41,115 nucleotides of DNA. It comes from Burkholderia sp. S171. Lineage in GTDB: Bacteria; Pseudomonadota; Gammaproteobacteria; Burkholderiales; Burkholderiaceae. Both the position numbers and the translations under genes were made by a program. The stretch's first letter is position 1; each line of letters opens with the position of its first letter. The notes beneath the pieces were generated by a model. It saw only the letters and a program-made list of their open reading frames with translations. It was not told the origin of the DNA and did no database searches. The stretch is taken from positions 273,901-315,015 of the forward strand of contig NZ_LMUF01000010.1 in NCBI RefSeq assembly GCF_009766085.1, written 5' to 3'. Positions 9,601 to 18,596 of the stretch are shown piece after piece.

Positions 9601-11573
9601 CGCAAGACCAGCCGGTTGAAGTCGTCGTTCTCGACTTCGCCGGTCCAGACGCTTGCGAACGCGTTCTCAAATAGTTCCTTGACGCGATCGATATCGAACT
9701 CCACATCGTCGGCAAGCTCCAGCCCGAAGTCGTGTATCCATGCGTGGGGCGCACCCAGCGGCTCAATGCGATACGGCCGCTCTTCATCAACTCGCACGCC
9801 GAGATGTTCCAGCATAGGCAGGCTATGCGACAGCGCGATCGGGTCTCCCACCCGGTACACCTTGAAGCGAAACGCTCTCCGTCCAGCTTCAATCGGCCTG
9901 TAAAGGCTCATCGCGAGACCGCCTGCCCTCACCTGGGTCTGTTCGATCAATTCGATATCGCGTACCGCCGTCCGAGCCGGATAATCTTCGCGATACCCGG
10001 CCGGAAACGAATCCGCGTATCGATTCAGGAGCCGGTTGCCCTGCTCTTCGCCAAAGCTGTCGACCAACGCATCTGCGAGATCGTCTTGCCAGCGGCGCGC
10101 AACCTGCACGATCTGTTGCTCAAGCTCGCGTGTATCGGCCTCGGGCATGGCGCCTTTATCCGAACGCACGGTGATGTAGATGCGCGCGAGCGGAGATTCG
10201 GACAACAGCGGCGTGAACTCGATGCTCTTGCCATTGAACGCTTTCATGAGCACGTTCGCGATGCGTTTGCGCAGGTCCGTATTGAACTTGTCGCGCGGCA
10301 CGAACACGAGGCATGAGACAAAACGATCGAACCGATCGCGCCGCACGAACAGCCTTGTGCGCTGATGCTCTTGCAAACGCAGCACGCCGAGCGCGATGTC
10401 GAACAGGTCGTCCTCATCCGCTTCGAAGAGCTCTTCCCGAGGATATTGTTCGAGTACGGTCACGAGCGACTTGTGCAGATGCCCCTTGGCGAGAAAGCCG
10501 GCACGCCTGATGATGTTCGCGCATTTGCGCCGCACGATCGGGATCTCGGACGTGGGAACCAGATACGCGGTGGACGTGTACAGGCCAATAAACCGCCGTT
10601 CGCCAATCACCTTGCCATCCGCCCCAACGCGCTTCACGCCGACATAATCCAGGTAACCCGGTCTATGCACGGTGGCCCGCGAATTGGCCTTGGTGAGGAA
10701 AATCGGCGCGGAGCCATTGATGATGGCCGCCGCTGCCGGAGGCAATGGCGTGGTGTTATCGGCGGATGGCGGCCGCAGACTTTCACGCAGCAGTCCCGCC
10801 CCGGAGCCCGGCACGCCACGCAGCGCGAACCCGCTATCTTGCGTAATGAGTTCGTAGTCGCGGTGTCCGAGGAAGGTGAAATGATCCGCTACCATCCACT
10901 CCAGGAACGCGCGAGCCTCGACGCCGTCAGCGCTGGTCTCACGCGCTTTCATTTCACCTATGGTCGCGCGCGCGACCTCGAGGATCTTCGGCCAGTCTTC
11001 CACTGAAGCACGTACGTCGCCGAGCACGCGCGCGATGTCACTACGTAGCTCGTCGAGTTTTGCTGCTTCGCCGCAGCGGTCCACTTCGAAATGAATAAAC
11101 GATTCGAGGCGTGATTGAGGATCGCCGCCGTCAACGTGACCCAACGCGATACGCGTGATGGCCCCGCTTGCATCGCGTGAGACCCGGAACACCGGATGAA
11201 TGGCGGAATGCATCGCCAGGCCAAGACGGTTGACCGCCATGGTGACCGAGTCGACGAGGAACGGCATGTCGTCATTGACGATCTCGACCACCGTGTGATC
11301 GGAGTGCCAGCCGTGTTGTTCGAGGTTGGGGTTGTATACCCGCAGGACTTCGCGGCCCGTCGAGAATTTTTGCGCCGTCTGCCAGTGCGCCATGGCCGCG
11401 CCGTAGAGATCGGCTATATCGCGGCTCTGGACGTCCTCGGGGTCCGCTAGCTCGTAGTAGTGGCTCAGGAGTGGTTCAACGAGCTTGAACGCCGGCTCTG
11501 GAAGCCGTCCCCGCGCAAAGTCGACTACGTCGGTGAGAAGGTGCGCAACACGTTCTTCGCTCTTGGTCAGCAT
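6699..11573 (-). CDS. gdhB: NAD-specific glutamate dehydrogenase, large (about 180 kDa) type
   Basis: A 1,624-residue enzyme that oxidatively deaminates glutamate to 2-oxoglutarate with NAD+. It belongs to the Bac_GDH family of large dehydrogenases known from Pseudomonas, Streptomyces and Caulobacter. A long N-terminal regulatory part with ACT-like segments precedes the catalytic core at about residues 770-1200. Core signatures include [32 protein letters not shown], and [18 protein letters not shown] for nucleotide binding. The reading frame extends upstream to 11648, but the ATG at 11573 has a good ribosome site (GGGAGA) and gives the usual N-terminus MLTKSEERV. It lies downstream of the xylose operon on the same strand, with a 115-base gap that probably holds its own promoter. 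Confidence 0.95.
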   Translation of the reverse strand: [1624 protein letters not shown]

Positions 11574-11659
11574 GTCGTCTCCCGGATCTGGCACGTACGG
11601 TGCTCGGATTATGCGCCAAGTTCTGTGACACTTGAACGCCGCAAGCACCGTCCGCGGAA

Positions 11660-11697
11660 ACCCTCAGACCCTGACCCTGGCACTGACCCTAACGCTG
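11660..11697. repeat. Degenerate CCCTGA-type low-complexity run
   Basis: The plus strand reads a string of close variants of CCCTGA/CACTGA (for example CCCTGACCCTGGCACTGACC). It spans the xylH stop codon (11689-11691) and the start of the gap before the glutamate dehydrogenase gene. Similar wording appears in the G-poor leader at about 535-600. It may be replication slippage or a repeat relic; no function is evident. Confidence 0.6.
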
Positions 11698-12888
11698 ATT
11701 AGAGCCCGAGACAACATCGATCCATACCGCGAGCACGAGAATGCCGCCCTTCACGATCATCTGCCAATACGAATCGACATCCAGCATGGACATGCCGTTG
11801 TCCAGGCTCGCCATGACCAGCGCCCCGATCAATGCGCCATAGACGGTTCCAGAACCACCGCGCATGGACGTCCCGCCGATAAAGCACGCGGCAATGGCGT
11901 CAAGCTCGCCCATGGTTCCTGCCGACGGCGACCCGGCCGCGAGCCGCGCCGTGTTGACCAAGCCGGCAAGCGCGCACATCAGGCCCATCAACGCGAAGAT
12001 GATCAGCTTCACGCGGTTCGTGTTCACGCCCGACAAACGCGTTGCTTCGAGGTTTGAACCCACCGCATAAATGCGCCGGCCGAACACAGTCTGCGTGGCG
12101 ATATAGGTGAAAATACCGAGCAATGCGAGCAGCAATAACACCGGTACGGGAATACCGCCGTATTGGTTCAGCGTGGTCACGAACGCGACCAGCACGAGCC
12201 CCGCCGCGACGATCTTCACGCCGTCCTGCCAAAGCGGCACGACCGGCAGCTTGTAACGCAAACGGTTCTGACGCTGGCGCACGGTGAGCGAAACGAGCAA
12301 CGCGAACAGCACGACAGCAAGCGCATTACCCGCCATGCGCGGCAAATATCCCTGGCCGATAAACACAAGATTGCTGGAGACCGGCGCGATGGTCGAGCCG
12401 CCTGTCACACCCAGCAGCACGCCCCGATACGCGAGCATGCCGCCAAGCCCGACGATGAACGACGGCACTCGCAGATACGTCGACCACCAGCCGTTGAACA
12501 TGCCAATTGCAATGCCGAGCAGCATCACCGCCGGCACGGTGAACTGAATCGGCCAGTGATGCGAGACATCGAGAATAGCGGCTACGCCCCCGAGCAATCC
12601 CAGCAACGAGCCGACCGACAGATCGATCTCGCCCGAGATGATCACGAACACCATGCCGCACGCGAGCATGCCAGTGATCGACATTTGCCGGAGCAGGTTC
12701 GAGAGGTTGCGTGGCGTGACGAACGCACCATCGGTGAGGAAGGAAAAGAAGATCCAGATGACGGTGACCGCCAGCAGCAACGCGAGCAACTTGTATCGCA
12801 TGAAAAGCTGCTTGAAGCGCTGCCCGGAGGTGGTGCTTGAACTTCCAGTGGCGCTGCGTTTGGGCGACGAGGTGACGTCAGGTGTCAT
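11689..12888 (-). CDS. xylH: Xylose ABC transporter permease
   Basis: A 399-residue inner-membrane permease of the ribose/xylose (BPD_transp_2) family with about 10 hydrophobic segments. Family signatures include [21 protein letters not shown] and [20 protein letters not shown] near the C-terminus. The first 30 residues are a Ser/Thr-rich cytoplasmic leader, followed by the first membrane segment [20 protein letters not shown]. Its ATG overlaps the xylG stop codon by four bases (ATGA at 12885-12888), which points to translational coupling. It pairs with XylG and XylF for ATP-driven D-xylose import. The C-terminal codons lie inside a low-complexity repeat. Confidence 0.95.
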   Translation of the reverse strand: MTPDVTSSPKRSATGSSSTTSGQRFKQLFMRYKLLALLLAVTVIWIFFSFLTDGAFVTPRNLSNLLRQMSITGMLACGMVFVIISGEIDLSVGSLLGLLGGVAAILDVSHHWPIQFTVPAVMLLGIAIGMFNGWWSTYLRVPSFIVGLGGMLAYRGVLLGVTGGSTIAPVSSNLVFIGQGYLPRMAGNALAVVLFALLVSLTVRQRQNRLRYKLPVVPLWQDGVKIVAAGLVLVAFVTTLNQYGGIPVPVLLLLALLGIFTYIATQTVFGRRIYAVGSNLEATRLSGVNTNRVKLIIFALMGLMCALAGLVNTARLAAGSPSAGTMGELDAIAACFIGGTSMRGGSGTVYGALIGALVMASLDNGMSMLDVDSYWQMIVKGGILVLAVWIDVVSGSNQR

Positions 12889-14441
12889 GCGACGCTCCCT
12901 TGAAAAGTGTGGGTCTGTGGAGTCGCGCGGATAGCCGCCGCCAGGAGTTGTTCTTGCGTGAGCCCTTCATTGATAAAGTCGCCGCGCAGTTGACCCTCTC
13001 CTATCACCAGCACGCGGTCGCTTACACCAAGCACTTCATTCAATTCCGACGACACCACGATGATCGATACACCGCGCCGGGCCAGCGCGAACATGAGCTT
13101 ATAGATCTCGAACTTGGCGCCGACGTCGACGCCCCGTGTGGGTTCATCGAGGATAAGAATGGCTGGGTCGGTCAGCAGCATCTTGGTCAGCACGGCCTTC
13201 TGCTGATTGCCGCCGGACAAGCTGGCGATGGACAACATAGGCGTAGCGGCACGTACGGAAAGCCGCTTCATTTCTGTATGGATGGTATCGAGTTCGGCGG
13301 CGGAATCAATCCGCCCGCCCTTCGCAAAACGATTCAGCACGGCCAGCGTGATGTTATGCCCCACACCGAGCTGCGGCACGATGCCGTGACGCTTGCGGTC
13401 TTCAGGCACCATGCCGATACCGGCGTCGATCGCATTGGCCGGGGTCTTGATCTTCAGGCGCTTGCCGTTCAGATAAACCTCCGCCTCGCTCACGCCCGGG
13501 TACGCGCCGAAGATCGCTTGCATCAGTTCGGTCCGCCCTGCGCCGACCAAGCCGGCGACGCCGAGAATCTCTCCCTTTCGCAGCGAAAACGAGACGTCAT
13601 CCACGCGCTTGCGCCGCGGGTTGGTCACATCAAAACAGGTGACATGGCGGGCCTCGAAAATCACTTCGCCAATGTCATGCGGCTCGCGTGGGAACAGGTT
13701 CTTGATCTCTCGACCGACCATCATGGCAATGATGTTGTCCGTGCTGAGATCCTTCATGGGCTGCGTGCTGACATGCTTGCCGTCCCGGATTACGGTGATG
13801 GTGTCGCAGACCGCTTCCACCTCGTCGAGCTTATGCGAGATGTACACGCAAGCCACGCCGCGCTTCTTCAGGTCGCGCACAATGTCGAGCAAGATCCGTA
13901 TTTCACTCGCAGTCAGGGACGACGAAGGTTCATCCAGGATCAGCAATTTCGCGCGCTTGTTCAACGCCTTGGCGATCTCGATCAGTTGCTGATGACCGCC
14001 GCCGTAGTTCATCACGGGCTGAGCCACATTGATGCCGCTGATATTCAGTTCGCGCAGCAATTCGTCGGCGCGCTGATACATAGCCGCGTAGTTCATCCGG
14101 CCGCCGCTCAGCGTGATTTCGTTGCCGAGGAAGATGTTCTCCGCCACTGACAATTGCGGCACCAGCATCAATTCCTGGTGGATGATGACAATGCCCGCGT
14201 CCTCCGTTTCGCGGATAGTCGATGCCCGCAATGGCTTACCTTCCCAGTGGATTTCACCTTCCCACGTGCCGTGCGGATAAACACCGGACAGCACCTTCAT
14301 CAGCGTCGATTTGCCTGCGCCGTTTTCGCCGCACAAACCCACGCATTCCCCGGGCGAGACCACGAGGTCGATACCATCAAGCGCCTTCACACCCCCAAAC
14401 GTCTTGACGATGCCGTGCATTTCCAGCAGCGCGTTTGCCAT
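12885..14441 (-). CDS. xylG: Xylose ABC transporter ATP-binding protein
   Basis: A 518-residue tandem ATPase of the sugar-ABC (RbsA/MglA/XylG) type. The first nucleotide-binding domain has Walker [10 protein letters not shown] (about residues 37-45) and Walker [12 protein letters not shown]. The second has the usual degenerate Walker [10 protein letters not shown], the signature SLSGGNQQK and Walker [13 protein letters not shown]. It energises XylH. Gene order xylF-xylG-xylH on the minus strand and the four-base overlap with xylH support a single transcript. The spacing to xylF upstream is 78 bases. Length agrees with E. coli XylG (513). Confidence 0.96.
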   Translation of the reverse strand: MANALLEMHGIVKTFGGVKALDGIDLVVSPGECVGLCGENGAGKSTLMKVLSGVYPHGTWEGEIHWEGKPLRASTIRETEDAGIVIIHQELMLVPQLSVAENIFLGNEITLSGGRMNYAAMYQRADELLRELNISGINVAQPVMNYGGGHQQLIEIAKALNKRAKLLILDEPSSSLTASEIRILLDIVRDLKKRGVACVYISHKLDEVEAVCDTITVIRDGKHVSTQPMKDLSTDNIIAMMVGREIKNLFPREPHDIGEVIFEARHVTCFDVTNPRRKRVDDVSFSLRKGEILGVAGLVGAGRTELMQAIFGAYPGVSEAEVYLNGKRLKIKTPANAIDAGIGMVPEDRKRHGIVPQLGVGHNITLAVLNRFAKGGRIDSAAELDTIHTEMKRLSVRAATPMLSIASLSGGNQQKAVLTKMLLTDPAILILDEPTRGVDVGAKFEIYKLMFALARRGVSIIVVSSELNEVLGVSDRVLVIGEGQLRGDFINEGLTQEQLLAAAIRATPQTHTFQGSVA

Positions 14442-14519
14442 GCGGTTTTTATCCTGGACAGTGAATCAGCGTGAAGACCCCGTAGGAGCCTTCGCGCCTT
14501 GCATGACGCAGCAGGCAGG

Positions 14520-15548
14520 TTAATTCCCTGCCAACTGGGCCTGCGTATAGAAACCGTCCTTCACCACCGTATCGACATTGCTCTTTGTCAGGAGCGTCGG
14601 CTGCAACAACACGGTGTTGACCTGCTTCATGCCGTTGTCGTACTTCGCGTTATAGGCCGGTTGCTGCCCTTTTGCCAGGTCCACCGCCAGTTTGGCCGCT
14701 TCGCCCGCAATCAGCTTGAGCGGTTTATAGACCGTCATGGTCTGCGTGCCGTCTACCACCCGCTTGACCGCTGCAAGGTCAGCATCCTGCCCGGAGATAG
14801 GCACCTTGCCCGCGAGGTGTTGCGCGGCGAGCGCCTGGATAGCGCCGCCGGCCGTGCCGTCATTGGACGCCACAATAGCGTCGATCTTGTTGTTGTTCGC
14901 GGTCAGCGCATCTTCCGTGATGCGCAGCGCAGTCGCCGCACTCCATTCCGGCACCCATTGCTGGCCGACAATCTTGATGTCGCCACGATCAATAGCCGGC
15001 TTCAGGATCTTCAACTGCCCTTCACGCAGCATCTTCGCGTTGTTGTCGGTCGGTGCGCCGCCGAGCATGAAGTAGTTACCCTTAGGCTGCGCGTTGAACA
15101 CGCCCTGCGCCTGCATTTCGCCGACCTTCTCGTTGTCGAAGGAGATATAGGCGTCCACATCGGCATCGAGGATCAATCGGTCATACGACACCACCTTGAT
15201 GCCCGCCTTCTTCGCTTCGGCCACGACATTGCCGAGGGTTTTCGAATTGAACGGCACGATCACGATGACATCGACACCCCGCGAGATCAGGTTTTCAATC
15301 TGCGATATCTGCCGTTCTTCGCTGGCATCGGCGGATTGCACGGACACCTTGGCGCCCAGCTTCGTGGCGGCGGCGACAAAATAATCGCGGTCGCGCGACC
15401 AGCGCTCGACGCGCAGGTCGTCAATACAGAAACCAATTTCAGGTTTGTCCTTGCTGGCATGCGCCAACGTAGGAAGCACAGTCAAACCGGCGAACATCGC
15501 TCCACAGACTAGCGATCCGAGCACGGCGCGGCGTTTTGCGAACTTCAT
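14520..15548 (-). CDS. xylF: D-xylose-binding periplasmic protein
   Basis: A 342-residue periplasmic sugar-binding protein. It has a signal peptide (KRRAVLGSLVCGAMFAGL, ending near LAHA) and a type 1 periplasmic-binding fold. Family stretches include EIGFCIDDLRVERWSRDRDY, QIENLISRGVDVIVIVPFN, YDRLILDADVDAYISFDNE and the C-terminal LLQPTLLTKSNVDTVVKDGF. The ATG at 15548 has the ribosome site AAGGAG. A 264-base gap separates it from xylA. That gap carries a second copy of the presumed XylR box, so xylFGH may have its own XylR-controlled promoter in addition to read-through from xylA. Confidence 0.96.
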   Translation of the reverse strand: MKFAKRRAVLGSLVCGAMFAGLTVLPTLAHASKDKPEIGFCIDDLRVERWSRDRDYFVAAATKLGAKVSVQSADASEERQISQIENLISRGVDVIVIVPFNSKTLGNVVAEAKKAGIKVVSYDRLILDADVDAYISFDNEKVGEMQAQGVFNAQPKGNYFMLGGAPTDNNAKMLREGQLKILKPAIDRGDIKIVGQQWVPEWSAATALRITEDALTANNNKIDAIVASNDGTAGGAIQALAAQHLAGKVPISGQDADLAAVKRVVDGTQTMTVYKPLKLIAGEAAKLAVDLAKGQQPAYNAKYDNGMKQVNTVLLQPTLLTKSNVDTVVKDGFYTQAQLAGN

Positions 15549-15739
15549 GTCTCACTCCTTTTTATGGTTGACTAGCCGATGCGTCTCCCTGCGTGGCCGG
15601 TCAGGGCAACGCATGTGCGAGAGAAGGGACGTCGGCGGAATCTACTGCTTGCGCCGCGAATCGATGTTCACGGTCGTCGGTTTTAAGGGAAGCGGTCTCT
15701 TTAGTTTGTCGTTAGCTTGGGCCTTTATCCGCCTTGGAC

Positions 15740-15757
15740 GCAATTGCGAAATCAGCC
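15740..15757. promoter_or_regulatory. Candidate XylR box upstream of xylF
   Basis: GCAATTGCGAAATCAGCC here matches 17 of 18 bases of the sequence at 17184-17201 upstream of xylA. Both lie upstream of a xyl gene in the same orientation, about 190 bases before the xylF start. The shared word contains GCAATTGC, which is self-complementary. XylR binding is inferred from this conservation and the position. Confidence 0.65.
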
Positions 15758-15812
15758 GGGCCGCTTAATGATTTTCGATGCGATTTCTTAGCGGGCTCGG
15801 TCAGCCCACGCA

Positions 15813-17129
15813 TTACTTGTAAATCGCCCTGTTCACGATATTTTCGAGCTGCTCCTGTTGCCCGCTCACATGCTGAGGGTTAACACGACGTGCAAGCGCA
15901 TCCATCGCCAGCGACTCCAGAGAGTAACCGCCAGAGAGGATCTTGCGGCCGAATTCCGTGTCCCAACCCGAATAACGCTGCGTCTTGAACGCGGCAAGCT
16001 TGTCGTTCTCGACCAGCGTGGCTGCCCTTTCAAGCGCGATGGCGATGACGTCGATTGCGCCTATATGGCCGAAGAACAGGTCCTCGGGCGCCACGCTTTG
16101 ACGCCGCACTTTTGCATCGAAATTCATGCCGCCGGTGCTGAAGCCGCCATGTCGCAAGATCTCATACAGCGCCAGCGTCAGCTCCTCAACGCTGTTCGGA
16201 AACTGGTCTGTGTCCCAGCCGTTCTGCGGATCGCCGCGATTCGCATCGACACTGCCGAAGATACCCAGCGCATAAGCCGTTGCAATCTCGTGGTGGAACG
16301 AATGCCCCGCGAGCGTTGCATGATTCGCTTCAATGTTCACGCGGATTTCATTTTGCAAACCGAACTGCGCGAGAAAACCGTGGACCGTCGCCACGTCGTA
16401 GTCGTACTGGTGCTTGGTCGGTTCCTGCGGTTTCGGCTCGATCAGCAACGCACCTTTGAAACCCGTCTTGTGCTTATGCTCCACCACCATGTTGAGGAAA
16501 CGCCCAAGCTGGTCTCGTTCACGCTTGAGGTCTGTGTTCAGCAGCGTGTCATACCCTTCGCGGCCGCCCCACAAGACATAGTTTTCTCCCCCCAGCTTAT
16601 GCGTAGCCTCGAGCGCCTGGAACACTTGCGTGGCCGCGAACGCAAACACTTCGGGGTTCGGATTGGTCGCAGCTCCGGCTGCGTAACGCGGGTGCGAGAA
16701 CAGGTTCGCCGTGCCCCACAGCAGCTTGATACCGGTTTCCTCCTGCTTGGCAGCCAGATAGTCCGTGACGCCCTTGAAGTTGTTGACGTAGTGCTTGATG
16801 CTGTCGCCCTCGGGCGATACGTCGGTGTCGTGGAAGGTGTAATACGGCGCGCCCAGCTTCGAGAAGAATTCAAACGCCGAGTCGGCTTTCACGTGGGCTC
16901 GTTCAATTGCGTCGCCGGGTTGCTGCCACGGCCGGTGAAAGGTGCCCTGCCCGAACATGTCCACGCCCGGCCATACGAACGTATGCCAGTAGCAAACGGC
17001 CAGCCGCAAGTGATCCTCCATGCGCTTGCCGAGGACCAGTTTGTCGCGATCATAATGCCGATAGGCAAAAGGATTGTCGGACTCGGGGCCTTCATAACGC
17101 ACGGCCGGCAAATGTTCGAAATACGACAT
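15813..17129 (-). CDS. xylA: Xylose isomerase
   Basis: A 438-residue class II xylose isomerase converting D-xylose to D-xylulose with divalent metals. Landmarks are [20 protein letters not shown] (catalytic His/Asp region), [36 protein letters not shown] (metal ligand Glu and nearby Lys), [17 protein letters not shown] and [17 protein letters not shown]. Length agrees with E. coli XylA (440). The ATG has the ribosome site AAGGAGA. It is the first gene of xylAFGH and is transcribed away from xylR, with 247 bases between the two starts. No xylulokinase gene (xylB) is in the window, so the next step must be encoded elsewhere. Confidence 0.97.
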   Translation of the reverse strand: MSYFEHLPAVRYEGPESDNPFAYRHYDRDKLVLGKRMEDHLRLAVCYWHTFVWPGVDMFGQGTFHRPWQQPGDAIERAHVKADSAFEFFSKLGAPYYTFHDTDVSPEGDSIKHYVNNFKGVTDYLAAKQEETGIKLLWGTANLFSHPRYAAGAATNPNPEVFAFAATQVFQALEATHKLGGENYVLWGGREGYDTLLNTDLKRERDQLGRFLNMVVEHKHKTGFKGALLIEPKPQEPTKHQYDYDVATVHGFLAQFGLQNEIRVNIEANHATLAGHSFHHEIATAYALGIFGSVDANRGDPQNGWDTDQFPNSVEELTLALYEILRHGGFSTGGMNFDAKVRRQSVAPEDLFFGHIGAIDVIAIALERAATLVENDKLAAFKTQRYSGWDTEFGRKILSGGYSLESLAMDALARRVNPQHVSGQQEQLENIVNRAIYK

Positions 17130-17183
17130 GGCGTCTCCTTCTTTTTAATGTGATGCCATGCTGCCAGCATCGTTGTGCAACGA

Positions 17184-17201
17184 GCAATTGCGAAATCCGC
17201 C
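17184..17201. promoter_or_regulatory. Candidate XylR box in the xylA-xylR divergent region
   Basis: GCAATTGCGAAATCCGCC lies 55 bases upstream of the xylA ATG and differs at one position from the copy before xylF. A position between divergent xylA and xylR fits activation of xylA and possible self-regulation of xylR. Confidence 0.65.
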
Positions 17202-17376
17202 AGTGCTCATGGTGTTTCTTCAGCTAAGTGAAAATCAGGCTGGCGGCGGCTCGGTGCGCGGGCCTAGAATCAGCAAACGCTAAAAAGACTCGCGTTAAAA
17301 AACACGGCGCATATTGCGCTGCAACGGAGACGGCGGGCATATCGCGACACCGCGGCATGCTCCTGTCCGGAGTTCA

Positions 17377-18585
17377 ATGACACGACCACAGACCGCTCAG
17401 GCTTCTCACCGGATCGCGCTCATGTTCAACGCGAACAAGGTGTATGACCGCGGAGTCATTACCGGCATCGGCAACTATTTGCTGTCCACGCGCGTCGCAT
17501 GGGATCTCTTCCTCGAAGAGGACTTTCGCTGCCGGCTGAACGGTATCGAACGCTTCGAGGGCGACGGTATCATCGCGGATTTCGACGATCCCGAGGTGGC
17601 CGAAGCACTGGGAGATTCGCAACTGCCCGTGGTCGCGGTGGGTTCTTCTTATTCGGACCCGGCATGTTATCCGGCCAGGTTGCCCTATATTGCGACCGAC
17701 AACGCGAAGCTGATCTCGCTCGCGTACACGCATTTGATCGGTGCGGGTCTGCAGCGTTTTGCGCTTTATAGCCTGCCTGAATCGCCCGAAAACCGCTGGG
17801 CGCAAGAACGCGAACTGGCCTTCAAAGCGCTGCTCGCAGCTGATGGGCTGGAGGCCGATATTCATCGCGGACTGCCAACGAGCGCACCCGTCTGGAGCCA
17901 GGCAAGCGCGCAACTAACATCTTGGCTCGAGAGCTTGCCGAAGCCCGTCGGGGTGATCGCCGTGACCGATGCCCGTGCGCGGCACCTGCTGCAGGCGTGC
18001 CTCATTTCGGGTATTCCCGTACCTGAGCAAGTGGCCATCATTGGCATAGACAACGATCCGCTGACACGCTCGCTAACCCGCATTCCGCTGTCTTCCGTGA
18101 TCCAGGGAACTGAGGAAATGGGCAGGACAGCTGCCCATCTGCTGCACCAGATGCTGGGGGGCGCGCGCTTTCACGGCAGACGTATCCTCGTGCCGCCGGT
18201 GGGCATCAACGTGCTTGAGTCAACGCGGCATCAACCGGTGTCGAGCCCCTATGTGATGCGCGCACGCCACTACATCCGGCAATACGGATGCCAGGGCATC
18301 AAGACCGAACAAGTGGCGGATTACGTGGGCGTATCGCGTTCGTCGCTGGAGGATCATTTTCGCCGCGAACTCGGCTGCACCGTGCATCAGGAAATACTGA
18401 ATCACAAACTTGACGTCGCGAAACAACTGCTCGCGCGTCACGATTTATCAAGCGCCGAAGTCGCCATCCGCTGCGGCTTTACTTCGCTGCAATACATGTA
18501 CGCCGTGTTCCGTCGCGAGCTGGACTGTACGCCGCGTGAATATCAGGAGCGCCAGCCCGTTGCGCCCTGCGCGCAACCCGGCTGA
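17377..18585 (+). CDS. xylR: Xylose operon transcriptional activator XylR
   Basis: A 402-residue regulator. The N-terminal two-thirds form a LacI/ribose-binding-like sensor domain (starting HRIALMFNANKVYDRGVITG, as in E. coli XylR), and an AraC DNA-binding domain covers about residues 300-395. Its two helix-turn-helix units are TEQVADYVGVSRSSLEDHFR and SAEVAIRCGFTSLQYMYAVF. In E. coli XylR binds D-xylose and activates xylAB and xylFGH. The frame is open from 17314, but the ATG at 17377 (MTRPQTAQ) has a CGGAG ribosome site and the family N-terminus. It is divergent from xylA and followed 11 bases later by the aldose epimerase, probably one transcript. Confidence 0.95.
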   Translation: MTRPQTAQASHRIALMFNANKVYDRGVITGIGNYLLSTRVAWDLFLEEDFRCRLNGIERFEGDGIIADFDDPEVAEALGDSQLPVVAVGSSYSDPACYPARLPYIATDNAKLISLAYTHLIGAGLQRFALYSLPESPENRWAQERELAFKALLAADGLEADIHRGLPTSAPVWSQASAQLTSWLESLPKPVGVIAVTDARARHLLQACLISGIPVPEQVAIIGIDNDPLTRSLTRIPLSSVIQGTEEMGRTAAHLLHQMLGGARFHGRRILVPPVGINVLESTRHQPVSSPYVMRARHYIRQYGCQGIKTEQVADYVGVSRSSLEDHFRRELGCTVHQEILNHKLDVAKQLLARHDLSSAEVAIRCGFTSLQYMYAVFRRELDCTPREYQERQPVAPCAQPG

Positions 18586-18596
18586 TCCCGCCCCCC

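Noticed and set aside
12882..14150. 422-codon open frame on the plus strand over xylG
   Set aside because: Antisense to a complete, well-conserved ATPase; composition is that of a shadow frame.
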